DNA of 64,000 bases from an uncultured Roseobacter sp. (GCF_947491795.1 NZ_CANLKW010000001.1:806001-870000), one strand, 5' to 3'. Shown: positions 27,866-35,996, numbered from the stretch's first letter. Translations and numbers: made by a program. The notes: a model not told the origin generated them from the letters alone.

Positions 27866-28795
27866 ATGCCGGACACGGCAATAGAATTCGGGCCATCCCT
27901 GCGGGGATTGAGTACTGCCGACTGGATCACCGAAGTGTCCGGGCTGGTGGAGCCTTATGGCTATCTGGAACGTCTGGGCCGCCGGCACATGGCCGCCTTT
28001 GTTGAGGATGGCGCGACGCTGCTGGTCACGTTTGAAACACTGCAGGGGATCGGCGCGCTCTCGGAACATGCCCGCCCGCTGGGATGGAAGATGGTGCGCA
28101 ACCACCGCTGGTCCCATCTGGCACTGATCAGCGACGGCGATACATGGTTCCGCGACGCGGCTCTGTACGGCTATTTTGACCGCCTTGTTGACGAGGAGTT
28201 TTTTGACGAGTTCGACAGGGTGCTTTTTTACGGTGCGGGCCCCTGTGGCTATGCCGCGGCGGTCTTTTCTGTCGCCGCCCCCGGGGCCACGGTGCTGGCG
28301 GTTCAGCCTCAGGCAACTCTCGATCCGAAAATTGCCGGCTGGGACCAGCGCTTTACGGAAGCGCGCCGCACTGACTTTGTGACCCGGTATGGCTATGCGC
28401 CTGAGATGCTGGAGGCGGCGGGAGAGGTCTTTGTGCTGTGTGATCCGTATCAGACCGAAGATGCCATGCATGCAGCGCTTATGGATGCGCCTCATGTCAC
28501 CCGGCTGACCCTGCCTCATATGGGCGCTGCCCTTCAGACCGATCTGTTGCAGATGGGTGTCCTGCTCGACCTGCTGGCGGCTGCGGGCAAAGGCGTGCTG
28601 ACACCGCATCTCTTTGCCAGACATATGCGCGCCAGACGCGAACACCTGCCCTATCTGCGCCGTCTGCTGGCCCGGCTTGATCACGACGAACGGGACGGCC
28701 TGGCCCGTCTGATGTGTCAGAATGTCAGCGCACGGCTCAATGCGCCGCGCTTCGCGGCACGTCTGGAACGCCTCAAAGCCACGGGCTCAGACTGA
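27866..28795 (+). CDS. Conserved protein of unknown function (Rossmann-like core)
   Basis: A 309-residue protein that I cannot assign. I recall relatives in Rhodobacteraceae sometimes annotated as phosphoadenosine phosphosulfate reductase, but the PAPS reductase motifs are absent. The centre (FYGAGPCGYAAAVFSVAAPGATVLAVQP, about residues 110-137) looks like a glycine-rich beta-alpha-beta nucleotide or substrate loop. There is no signal peptide or membrane segment. The start at 27866 (MPDTAIEFG) is preferred to the upstream in-frame start. pyrC follows 38 bases later in the same direction. Confidence 0.75.
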   Translation: MPDTAIEFGPSLRGLSTADWITEVSGLVEPYGYLERLGRRHMAAFVEDGATLLVTFETLQGIGALSEHARPLGWKMVRNHRWSHLALISDGDTWFRDAALYGYFDRLVDEEFFDEFDRVLFYGAGPCGYAAAVFSVAAPGATVLAVQPQATLDPKIAGWDQRFTEARRTDFVTRYGYAPEMLEAAGEVFVLCDPYQTEDAMHAALMDAPHVTRLTLPHMGAALQTDLLQMGVLLDLLAAAGKGVLTPHLFARHMRARREHLPYLRRLLARLDHDERDGLARLMCQNVSARLNAPRFAARLERLKATGSD

Positions 28796-28833
28796 TGCTG
28801 GCACTGGTGGCGAACCTGTGCTAGCGCAGGCCC

Positions 28834-29868
28834 ATGACCACGACACTGACGCTCCGCCGCCCCGACGACTGGCACCTGCATCTGCGCGATGGCGCGATGC
28901 TGCGCGCTGTCCTTCCTGAAACAGCACGACACTTTGGCCGCGCGATTATCATGCCCAACCTGGTGCCGCCCGTGGTCACGGCAGCCCAGGCGATGGCATA
29001 CCGCGAACGGATTTGTGCCGCACTGCCCGAAGGCACCGGTTTCACCCCGCTGATGACCCTCTATCTCACCGAGGACACCAACCCCGAAGACGTGGCCGCA
29101 GCACATGCCTCCGGTCTGGTTCACGCCGTCAAACTCTATCCCGCCGGGGCCACCACAAATTCGGCCAGCGGAGTGAGCAACTTTGACAACGTCCGGGCAA
29201 CGCTTGAGAGAATGGCCGGCATCGGCCTGCCGCTCTGCGTGCACGGCGAAGTCACAGACAGCGATATCGACATCTTTGACCGCGAGGCCGTCTTTATTGA
29301 CCGCGTCCTTGATCCGATCCGGCGCGCGACGCCGGGTCTGCGGGTCGTGATGGAGCACATTACAACGTCTGACGCGGTGGAGTACGCCCGCGCGCAGGGG
29401 GACGATCTGGGGGCGACGATCACCACGCATCACCTGGTGATCAACCGCAATCACATCCTGGCGGGCGGGATCAGACCCCACTACTACTGCCTGCCCGTGG
29501 CCAAGCGCGAACAGCACCGGCAGGCACTGGTCACAGCCGCCACCAGCGGCAGTGCACGCTTTTTCCTCGGCACGGATTCCGCCCCTCACACAGACGCAAA
29601 CAAACTGTTGCCCTGCGGCTGCGCAGGCTGTTTCACCGCCACAAACACCCTGTCGATACTGGCGCAGGTTTTCGAAGAGCAGAACGCCCTTGAGCATCTT
29701 GAACGCTTCACGTCACTGAACGGCCCGGGCTTTTACCGGCTGCCTGCAAACACCGACACAATCACGCTTGAAAAGAGCGCACCCGATTATCCGGACCACA
29801 TCGAAACGGATGACGGGCCCGTCACGGTTTTTGACCCGGGCTTCGCGCTGACATGGAAAGTGCTCTGA
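28834..29868 (+). CDS. pyrC: Dihydroorotase (homodimeric type)
   Basis: PyrC closes carbamoyl aspartate to dihydroorotate in pyrimidine synthesis. The 344-residue protein has the metal-binding [10 protein letters not shown] motif (His14, His16), the carboxylated-lysine region [20 protein letters not shown] and MEHITT histidines, and the catalytic aspartate in FLGTDSAPH. This is the E. coli PyrC type rather than the larger class I form. It lies upstream of pyrE in the same direction, with a repeat between them. Confidence 0.95.
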   Translation: MTTTLTLRRPDDWHLHLRDGAMLRAVLPETARHFGRAIIMPNLVPPVVTAAQAMAYRERICAALPEGTGFTPLMTLYLTEDTNPEDVAAAHASGLVHAVKLYPAGATTNSASGVSNFDNVRATLERMAGIGLPLCVHGEVTDSDIDIFDREAVFIDRVLDPIRRATPGLRVVMEHITTSDAVEYARAQGDDLGATITTHHLVINRNHILAGGIRPHYYCLPVAKREQHRQALVTAATSGSARFFLGTDSAPHTDANKLLPCGCAGCFTATNTLSILAQVFEEQNALEHLERFTSLNGPGFYRLPANTDTITLEKSAPDYPDHIETDDGPVTVFDPGFALTWKVL

Positions 29869-29870
29869 TT

Positions 29871-29910
29871 TCTTCTGGCCAGAAATATCCCCGCCGGAGG
29901 CTCCCGCCCG
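29871..29910 (-). repeat. Rhodobacteraceae-type intergenic repeat, copy 2
   Basis: TCTTCTGGCCAGAAATATCC followed by CCGCCGGAGGCTCCCGCC lies just after the pyrC stop. It matches the reverse complement of the element at 26611-26655 over the TCTTCTGGC and AAATATCCC parts, so the two copies are in opposite orientation. Confidence 0.55.
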
Positions 29911-29935
29911 CGGCCACTATGCAAGGACCCCGATC

Positions 29936-30613
29936 ATGATTCCCACCAGCTATCCCGACGCCTCTGAAATGGCCCGCCTCACCGCCAGGATGCTGCTGGA
30001 AATCAGGGCGGTTCACTTCAACACCCAAACGCCCTTCACGCTCGCCTCCGGTCTGCCCAGCCCGACATATATCGACTGCCGCAAGCTGATCAGTTACCCG
30101 CGGATACGCGCAACACTGATGGACTTTCTGACCGTTACGGTGATGCGCAACGCGGGTTTTGAGGCTTTCGACAATATCGCAGGCGGCGAGACCGCCGGCA
30201 TTCCTTTTGCGGCTTTTGTGGCCGAACGCATGGCCCTGCCCATGACCTATGTGCGCAAAAAACCCAAAGGCTACGGGCGCAATGCGCGCATCGAGGGCGC
30301 CATGACCGAAGGCCAGCGCGTGCTGCTGGTCGAAGACCTGACAACAGACGGCGGTTCCAAACTGTCTTTTGTGGATGCGATTCGGGAAACCGGCGCCACC
30401 TGCGGACATACGGCGGTGATTTTCTATTATGACATCTTCCCCGAAACCGAAAAGACGCTGGGCGATCACGGGGTTGAGCTGCACAGCCTGTGCACCTGGT
30501 GGGACGTGCTGGCCGAGGCCAGAAACCAGCAGGCCTTCGACGCGGAGACCCTGGCGGGGGTCGAGAAATTTCTGAACGATCCGCGTAAATGGCAGGAAGA
30601 ACACAGGAAATAA
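29936..30613 (+). CDS. pyrE: Orotate phosphoribosyltransferase
   Basis: PyrE joins orotate to PRPP, making OMP. The 225-residue protein has the PRPP-binding loop [17 protein letters not shown] (about residues 123-139) with the paired acidic residues, and the catalytic lysine region [19 protein letters not shown]. It follows pyrC by 67 bases and is probably cotranscribed. Confidence 0.95.
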   Translation: MIPTSYPDASEMARLTARMLLEIRAVHFNTQTPFTLASGLPSPTYIDCRKLISYPRIRATLMDFLTVTVMRNAGFEAFDNIAGGETAGIPFAAFVAERMALPMTYVRKKPKGYGRNARIEGAMTEGQRVLLVEDLTTDGGSKLSFVDAIRETGATCGHTAVIFYYDIFPETEKTLGDHGVELHSLCTWWDVLAEARNQQAFDAETLAGVEKFLNDPRKWQEEHRK

Positions 30614-30849
30614 TTTTCTGTCCACAAGACGGGCACAAAGCCTGTCAGAATCGCTCGGATCGGCCTGGATTTTGTGGTAACCTCTGAGCCAGAGACAACA
30701 TCCGGCGTCTGAAAACTTGTGCACAGGGATATACCCGGCTTATCCCGGGAACCATTCCACATGGATTTGCACAGAGGTTTTTGCTAGAACAGTTGGACCG
30801 TGACAATGAAGCACGGAAGCGAGCAGCAAGTGCGCGAACAGGGACAGTC

Positions 30850-32343
30850 ATGAACGAGATTTCGGCCTTCAATCCGACCGGTGTAGACGTGCAGTCGCCC
30901 GATACAATGCCGCATTCGATTGAGGCAGAACAGCAGTTGCTGGGCGCCATTCTGACCAACAACGACATCTATGACCGGGTCGCCTCCATCATCGGCGCGA
31001 AACATTTTTATGATCCGGTGCACGCGCGCATTTTTGATATTGCCGCCGCGCGCATTGCCAAAAACAACCTGGCCTCTCCCGTCACGCTCAAGGCGTTTAT
31101 GGAGGATGACGAAGGCCTGAAAGAACTCGGCGGCCCGGCCTATCTCGCCCGCCTGGCCGGGGCGGCTGTGTCTGCCTTTGCCGTGCGCGATTATGCGCAG
31201 ATGATCTATGATCTGTCGGTGCGCCGCGATCTGATCTCGCTGGGTCGGGAAATCTCGGACAAGGCCGCAAAGATAGACGTGGCCTCAGAGCCCAAAGAAC
31301 AGATTGTCGAGGCCGAACAGGCGCTTTATTCGCTGGCCGAACAGGGCCAGACGGAAAGCGGATTTCAAAGCTTTCTCAGCGCGGTAACGGACGCGGTTAA
31401 TGTTGCCAACGCGGCCTACCAGCGCGAAGGTGGCCTCGCGGGCGTGTCCACCGGGCTGATCGATATGGACAAAAAACTGGGCGGGCTGCACCGCTCGGAC
31501 CTGCTGATCCTTGCGGGGCGTCCTTCTATGGGCAAGACCTCGCTGGCGACCAATATCGCCTTCAACATCGCCAAGGCCTACAAAAAAGGTGTGGGCCCGG
31601 ACGGCACCGAAGGCGCTGTCGAAGGCGGTGTCGTCGGGTTTTACTCACTTGAGATGAGCGCCGAGCAGCTCGCCGCGCGGATTCTGTCAGAAGCATCAGA
31701 AGTACCCTCCGAACAGATCCGTCGCGGCGATATGACCGAGGCCGAATTCCGCCGCTTTGTGGATGCCGCCAAGGCGCTGGAAGCCTGCCCGCTCTTTATT
31801 GATGACACGCCTGCCCTGCCCATCTCCCAGCTCGCCGCCCGCGCGCGCCGTCTCAAACGGACCCACGGGCTTGATGTGCTGATGGTCGACTACCTGCAGC
31901 TTGTGCGCGGCACGGGCCGGTCTGAAAACCGGGTGAACGAAATCTCCGAGATCACCATGGGGCTGAAAGCCATCGCAAAAGAGCTCGATATCCCGGTGGT
32001 TGCCCTCTCCCAGCTGTCCCGTCAGGTGGAAAACCGCGAGGACAAACGCCCCCAGCTGAGCGATCTGCGGGAATCGGGCTCGATCGAGCAGGATGCGGAC
32101 GTTGTGATGTTCGTGTTCCGCGAGGAATACTACAAAGAGCGCGAAAAACCGGGCGATCACGATCTGGAAGCCATGGCGAAATGGCAGGAAGAAATGGAAC
32201 GGTTGCACGGCAAGGCCGAGGTGGTGATCGGCAAGCAGCGTCACGGCCCGATTGGCACGGTTGACCTCAGCTTTGAGGGTCGCTTCACCCGTTTCGGCAA
32301 CCTGGTGCAGCCCTGGCAGCAAGCGGGCGATCAGGAATTCTGA
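30850..32343 (+). CDS. dnaB: Replicative DNA helicase DnaB
   Basis: DnaB unwinds DNA ahead of the replication fork as a hexamer. From the ATG at 30850 the product has 497 residues: an N-terminal primase-interacting domain (MPHSIEAEQQLLGAIL), a linker, and a RecA-like core with Walker A GRPSMGKTSLA, Walker B VDYLQL and the arginine-finger region SQLSRQVENREDKRPQLSDLRESG. No intein is present. The long frame from 30781 starts earlier but has no homologous sequence there. Confidence 0.97.
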   Translation: MNEISAFNPTGVDVQSPDTMPHSIEAEQQLLGAILTNNDIYDRVASIIGAKHFYDPVHARIFDIAAARIAKNNLASPVTLKAFMEDDEGLKELGGPAYLARLAGAAVSAFAVRDYAQMIYDLSVRRDLISLGREISDKAAKIDVASEPKEQIVEAEQALYSLAEQGQTESGFQSFLSAVTDAVNVANAAYQREGGLAGVSTGLIDMDKKLGGLHRSDLLILAGRPSMGKTSLATNIAFNIAKAYKKGVGPDGTEGAVEGGVVGFYSLEMSAEQLAARILSEASEVPSEQIRRGDMTEAEFRRFVDAAKALEACPLFIDDTPALPISQLAARARRLKRTHGLDVLMVDYLQLVRGTGRSENRVNEISEITMGLKAIAKELDIPVVALSQLSRQVENREDKRPQLSDLRESGSIEQDADVVMFVFREEYYKEREKPGDHDLEAMAKWQEEMERLHGKAEVVIGKQRHGPIGTVDLSFEGRFTRFGNLVQPWQQAGDQEF

Positions 32344-32660
32344 ACCATCCAGCGCGACGTCGGCCTGCGAAACGACCAGCCATTAAGAGACCCGGCCAAA
32401 CCGTGTCTCCCTGCGCACCGCCCGTTCCTGATCCGTCTACCCCCAGGGCTGAGCGCGCCCGAACCGGGCGCACCCCCCGTGGCAAAGCCAAAAACGCAGG
32501 GGCGACTCGCCTGTGCGGCCCCGCATCGCGCACAGGCCGCCATCCCTCAGGCCCGACAATGACCCGCCAACCAGCACTGCATTCCCGCGCGCGGGCATAG
32601 CCTGCTGGCGTTTCGGGCCTTTAACGGCCTGAGTTGCCGCTGTTTACCGCCTGACAAAAG
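32344..32660. other. Spacer between dnaB and the puc control region
   Basis: Just over 300 bases of GC-rich sequence with no credible gene. It contains CAGGCGA-type and GGCC-rich short inverted repeats but no clear terminator. The composition changes sharply to AT-rich at about 32,650, where the puc control region begins. Confidence 0.5.
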
Positions 32661-32678
32661 TGTACATTTAAATTTACA
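32661..32678. promoter_or_regulatory. PpsR/CrtJ-type box 1 upstream of pucB
   Basis: TGTACATTTAAATTTACA fits TGT-N12-ACA, the site of the redox/light repressor PpsR (CrtJ), which shuts off photosynthesis genes under oxygen. It is itself largely palindromic. Its centre is 25 bases from the centre of box 2; paired boxes are usual for this tetrameric repressor. Confidence 0.8.
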
Positions 32679-32685
32679 CTTGTAT

Positions 32686-32703
32686 TGTCCGAAAATTCTG
32701 ACA
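32686..32703. promoter_or_regulatory. PpsR/CrtJ-type box 2 upstream of pucB
   Basis: TGTCCGAAAATTCTGACA is a perfect TGTC-N10-GACA, the full PpsR consensus. It lies 119 bases before the pucB start. The puc promoter must be in or near the two boxes; TACACT (32675-32680) is one possible -10, but I cannot fix it. Confidence 0.85.
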
Positions 32704-32821
32704 GTCTGTCACTATGGTCCGAGTGTGCGCGTCGTGACTGTAGAGCTGCACAGCACCCTGGCAAATTCTGCCTCCGGCGCTGTCGCAGCACTTCATTTGA
32801 AAAGGAATTGGAGGGATCTCT

Positions 32822-32977
32822 ATGTCCGACGACCCAGAAAAGGTTTGGCCAACCGGCCTGACATTACACGAAGCCGAAGAAGTGCACAGCTATCTCATTG
32901 ATGGCACGCGGGTCTTTGGCCTTATCGCGCTGATTGCGCATATGCTTGTCGCTGCCGCGACACCATGGCTGGGATAA
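32822..32977 (+). CDS. pucB: LH2 antenna beta chain PucB
   Basis: A 51-residue light-harvesting protein spanning the inner membrane once. It binds bacteriochlorophyll in the LH2 ring with PucA. GGAGGG sits seven bases before the ATG. The sequence matches the PucB pattern along its length: polar N-terminus ([14 protein letters not shown]), [16 protein letters not shown], and the membrane helix with the B850-type chlorophyll ligand His40 in [10 protein letters not shown], ending ATPWLG. Being so short it is easily missed. It leads the operon pucB-pucA-pucC and the repeat protein gene. Confidence 0.95.
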   Translation: MSDDPEKVWPTGLTLHEAEEVHSYLIDGTRVFGLIALIAHMLVAAATPWLG

Positions 32978-32989
32978 GGGAGGAATACC

Positions 32990-33334
32990 ATGAACAATGC
33001 AAAAATGTGGCTTGTCGTCCCTCCTGCGGTCGGTGTTCCGGTCTTTCTCGGCGCAGTAGCGGTTGGATCCTTCGCAGTACACGTCGCTGTTCTCAGCAAC
33101 ACGTCCTGGGTCGCCGACTTCCTGTCCGGGGTTGAGCTTGGCTCCGGTGACCAGCAGGCCGCCGCAGCAACGCTGCCGGAAAACACTGCCAAAGTATCCT
33201 ATGCGATGCCGACAGCAGAAGGCGGACAGCAGGTTATCGTCATCATGCCCGATGGCACAACGACAACGGCTGTGCTGCAGTCGCCCGGGCTGATCAAAAC
33301 CAGCGCGGCGCTGCCGTCGACAATCGAACACTGA
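32990..33334 (+). CDS. pucA: LH2 antenna alpha chain PucA with C-terminal extension
   Basis: The alpha chain of LH2. GGGAGGAATACC precedes the ATG. Residues 1-47 align without gaps to known PucA proteins: MNNAKMWLVV, the helix with the chlorophyll ligand His31 (FAVHVAVL), and SNTSWVADFLSG. Residues 44-45 are Phe-Leu; ordinary LH2 has Tyr-Tyr or Tyr-Trp there, and Phe-Leu is the pair in the blue-shifted B800-820 (LH3) complex of Rhodoblastus acidophilus 7050. The protein is 114 residues instead of about 54-60. The extra C-terminal part is soluble, with a beta-like QQVIVIMPDGTTTTAVLQ. It would lie in the periplasm. Confidence 0.94.
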   Translation: MNNAKMWLVVPPAVGVPVFLGAVAVGSFAVHVAVLSNTSWVADFLSGVELGSGDQQAAAATLPENTAKVSYAMPTAEGGQQVIVIMPDGTTTTAVLQSPGLIKTSAALPSTIEH

Positions 33335-33339
33335 CGCAA

Positions 33340-33366
33340 GGTCCCTCACCCGTCCGGTGAGGGGCC
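33340..33366 (+). promoter_or_regulatory. Hairpin 1 between pucA and pucC
   Basis: GGTCCCTCACC and GGTGAGGGGCC form an 11-bp stem with one G-U pair and a five-base loop, starting six bases after the pucA stop. No T-run follows. Such hairpins after light-harvesting genes protect the upstream mRNA from 3' decay and lower read-through, giving far more PucBA than PucC. Confidence 0.75.
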
Positions 33367-33380
33367 CTGCCCTGTTCTGA

Positions 33381-33403
33381 CCTGCGGGCCACCGGCCCGC
33401 AGG
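33381..33403 (+). promoter_or_regulatory. Hairpin 2 between pucA and pucC
   Basis: CCTGCGGGCC, loop ACC, GGCCCGCAGG form a perfect 10-bp stem. It is the second of two strong hairpins in the 97-base pucA-pucC gap and lacks a T-run, so partial read-through to pucC is expected. Confidence 0.75.
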
Positions 33404-33431
33404 CCGGAGCCTGCCCCATTGCGAGAATAAA

Positions 33432-34889
33432 ATGTTCGACTATCGCACATTTGCCTTGCGAAAGCTCGCTTCTGCCGCCCCGCGCTATCTTCCCTTTGCA
33501 GATGTGGCGACGGACGAGGTGCCGCTGTCCCGTCTGTTGCGGTTATCCCTGTTTCAGATCACGGTCGGCATGGCGATTGTCCTGCTCGTGGGCACCCTGA
33601 ACCGGGTGATGATCGTCGAACTTGGCGTTCCGGCAACCCTCGTCGCCACGATGCTGGCGCTTCCCCTTTTATTTGCCCCTCTGCGCACCCTGATCGGGCA
33701 TAAATCCGATGTGCATGTCTCTGCCCTCGGGCTGCGCCGTGTGCCCTATATCTGGAAAGGCACGCTCTATCAGTTCGGCGGCTTTGCCATCATGCCCTTT
33801 GCCCTGCTGGTTCTCTCCGGCTACGGCGAGGCGGTGGATGCCCCCCGCTGGATCGGCCTGGGCTCGGCAGCCCTTGCCTTTCTGCTGGTCGGCGCCGGTG
33901 TGCATATGGTTCAGACCGTGGGCCTGGCACTCGCAACCGATCTGGTGGAGGAAGAGGACCAGCCCAAAGTCGTCGGCCTGATGTATGTCATGCTGCTGTT
34001 CGGCATGGTCTTCAGCGCCCTGATCTTCGGCGCGCTGCTCGAAAACTATTCTCCCGGCCGCCTGATCCAGGTGATCCAGGGCGCCGCCGTCACAACCGTC
34101 TTTCTCAACCTGCTGGCCCTGTGGAAACAGGAAGCCCGCGACCGCAACCGCGCACAGGAAATGCGTGTCAGACAATCCGCCTCTTTCCGCGCGGCGCTGA
34201 CAACGCTTGTCCGCAAACCGGGCACGGTCAGACTGCTGGTGGTCATCGCGCTGGGAACCTTCGGATTTGGTGCCGCAGACGTGCTGCTGGAACCCTACGG
34301 CGGTCAGGCGCTCGGATTTTCGGTGGCGGAGACCACCCGGCTCACCGCACTGCTGGCCGGTGGCACGCTCATCGGCTTTGGCATCGCGTCGCGGGTGCTG
34401 GGCAAGGGTGGCGCACCTGCCCGCCTGGCGCTGATCGGTGCGCTGACCGGCATTCCCGGTTTCGGGGCCATCATCCTGTCGTCCATGGGCGGCGGTGCGC
34501 TGATGTTCCTGGCCGGAACGCTGGCCACTGGCCTTGGTGCCGGTCTGTTCGGTCACGCGACCCTGACCGCAACCATGCGCGCGGCAGAGCGCGATCAGAT
34601 CGGTCTGGCGCTCGGCACCTGGGGCGCTGTCCAGGCAACGGCTGCCGGGCTTGGCGTGGCCCTGGCCGGGGTCGTGCGCGATGTGATCGTGGCCGTGTCG
34701 GCCCAGGCGGGTACGGCACCGCATCTGCCCTATAATGCGGTTTTCCTCATCGAAATTGTTTTCCTTGCGCTGGCCTGCGCTATGTTGTTGCCCCTGACAG
34801 GCAGACGACGTGCGACCGGACGCCAGACGACAGACACATTTAAAGGGTCCGCACCGGACCTGCATTCCCAACCGGCGGAGGCATCATGA
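33432..34889 (+). CDS. pucC: PucC, LH2 assembly / bacteriochlorophyll delivery MFS protein
   Basis: PucC is a 12-helix inner-membrane protein of the BCD (bacteriochlorophyll delivery) branch of the major facilitator superfamily, needed to build or keep LH2. The 485-residue product starts SRLLRLSLFQITVGMAIVLLVGTLNRVMIVELGVPA, with GHKSDVHVSALGLRRVPYIWKGTL in the first cytoplasmic loops, both typical of PucC/LhaA. It follows pucBA after two hairpins. Its stop overlaps the next start by ATGA, so the repeat protein is translationally coupled to it. Confidence 0.95.
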   Translation: MFDYRTFALRKLASAAPRYLPFADVATDEVPLSRLLRLSLFQITVGMAIVLLVGTLNRVMIVELGVPATLVATMLALPLLFAPLRTLIGHKSDVHVSALGLRRVPYIWKGTLYQFGGFAIMPFALLVLSGYGEAVDAPRWIGLGSAALAFLLVGAGVHMVQTVGLALATDLVEEEDQPKVVGLMYVMLLFGMVFSALIFGALLENYSPGRLIQVIQGAAVTTVFLNLLALWKQEARDRNRAQEMRVRQSASFRAALTTLVRKPGTVRLLVVIALGTFGFGAADVLLEPYGGQALGFSVAETTRLTALLAGGTLIGFGIASRVLGKGGAPARLALIGALTGIPGFGAIILSSMGGGALMFLAGTLATGLGAGLFGHATLTATMRAAERDQIGLALGTWGAVQATAAGLGVALAGVVRDVIVAVSAQAGTAPHLPYNAVFLIEIVFLALACAMLLPLTGRRRATGRQTTDTFKGSAPDLHSQPAEAS

Positions 34890-35932
34890 CACAGGTCATC
34901 ACGCGATTTTTCGACAGCGCGCCAAAGGCATTATCGGCAAAACGGGCGCTGGAACTGCAGCGGTTTCCCCGAAAGGATCTGGAAATTCTGACAGATCCAG
35001 ACACGCTGGTTGCGACACTGACCGCAGAGCAGGTCGACGAGAAGACAGCCGTCGCCTATAAAAAACGGCTCGGTTCAGGCGGTGCGGTTCTGCTGGCAAA
35101 AGCCACCTACAAACCGCTGGGCGCTGCCCGGCTCACGCGCGAGACCGCCGATCAGATGGGCGCCCCCGCGACCGACGGGCTGATAGAAGAAGTCTATGTC
35201 CAGGACAAGCCCCATCAGGCGGCGACCATCCTGCATGATCATCCGCTGATGCTGTCGCGCCGCCGTGACAGCGCACCCACCGGTTACTATATGGCCGACT
35301 GGCCGATTCCGCTGATCGTGCGCAGAAAGCCGCCCGAGGAGTTTCTCTTTCCCCGCCATGCGCGGATGGCAAATTTTCCGATCCCGCTCATCAGCAAACG
35401 CAAGCCGGGCGACAGTTTTGCTTTCCCCCGCCACGCGCGGATGGCGAACTTTCCCATCCCGCTGCTCAGCAAACGCAAACCCTCTGACAAATTCGCCTTC
35501 CCGCGTCACGCGCGGATGGCGAATTTCCCGATCCCGCTGCTCAGCAAACGCAAACCCTATGACGGCACCAAAATCGGGCGTCATACCCGGATGGCCGGAT
35601 GGCCCTTCCCGCATCTGATCAATGGCAAAACCGGCACCAATGCGCTCATTCCCGGCGCGCCCCGGATGGCGAATTTCCCCATTCCCCTGCTCAGCAAACG
35701 CACGCCGGGCGACAAATTCGCCTTTCCCCGGCATGCCCGCATGGCCAACTTTCCCCTGCCGCTGCTCAGCAAACGCAAACCTTCCGACAAATTTGCCTTC
35801 CCGCGTCACAAGCGGATGGCGGACGCCATTCTGCCGCTGATCATCAAGCATGGCGAAGGTAAACAGACCAGCGTTTCCGAAGGCTTTTCGCTCTCCCGCA
35901 TGTTCGGTTTCCCGACGCTCAAGCAACGCTGA
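34886..35932 (+). CDS. puc-operon protein with seven 25-residue repeats
   Basis: A 348-residue basic protein of unknown function, translationally coupled to pucC and closed by the operon terminator. Residues 1-110 form a small alpha/beta domain (ITRFFDSAPKALSAKRALEL, YKKRLGSGGAVLLAKATY) like the YflT/17M stress-protein fold. Residues 136-310 are exactly seven 25-residue units with consensus near MANFPIPLLSKRKPSDKFAFPRHAR, preceded by a degenerate unit (118-135) and followed by a partial one (311-321). Each unit carries a Pro-rich hydrophobic stretch, a Lys/Arg cluster and usually a His. There is no signal peptide or membrane helix. A role in LH2 or pigment assembly, perhaps as a membrane- or tetrapyrrole-binding scaffold, is inference from the operon only. 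Confidence 0.85.
   Translation: MTQVITRFFDSAPKALSAKRALELQRFPRKDLEILTDPDTLVATLTAEQVDEKTAVAYKKRLGSGGAVLLAKATYKPLGAARLTRETADQMGAPATDGLIEEVYVQDKPHQAATILHDHPLMLSRRRDSAPTGYYMADWPIPLIVRRKPPEEFLFPRHARMANFPIPLISKRKPGDSFAFPRHARMANFPIPLLSKRKPSDKFAFPRHARMANFPIPLLSKRKPYDGTKIGRHTRMAGWPFPHLINGKTGTNALIPGAPRMANFPIPLLSKRTPGDKFAFPRHARMANFPLPLLSKRKPSDKFAFPRHKRMADAILPLIIKHGEGKQTSVSEGFSLSRMFGFPTLKQR
35291..35815 (+). repeat. Seven tandem 75-bp coding repeats
   Basis: Units start at 35291, 35366, 35441, 35516, 35591, 35666 and 35741, each beginning with ATG for the Met of the MANFP motif. Copies 2, 3, 6 and 7 are closest; copies 4 and 5 differ most (GRHTR and the NGKTGTNALIPGAPR variant). Differences include many silent changes, so the protein repeat is being kept rather than only recently copied. 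Confidence 0.93.
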
Positions 35933-35956
35933 CGCGTCAGAACCTGAACAGCTTAC

Positions 35957-35996
35957 AGCCCGGGGCCGCCACATGCGCGCGTCCCGGGCTTTTTTG
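35957..35996 (+). terminator. Rho-independent terminator of the puc operon
   Basis: AGCCCGGG (35957-35964) pairs with CCCGGGCT (35983-35990) and is followed by a run of T. It lies 24 bases after the repeat-protein stop, so that gene is the last of the puc operon. Confidence 0.85.

Noticed and set aside
32331..32600. Small frames between dnaB and the puc promoter
   Set aside because: No ribosome site, biased composition and no resemblance to antenna or regulatory peptides.
35291..35815. Regular 75-bp repeats considered as a CRISPR array or minisatellite
   Set aside because: The repeats are coding in one continuous frame, have no unique spacers, and there are no cas genes.
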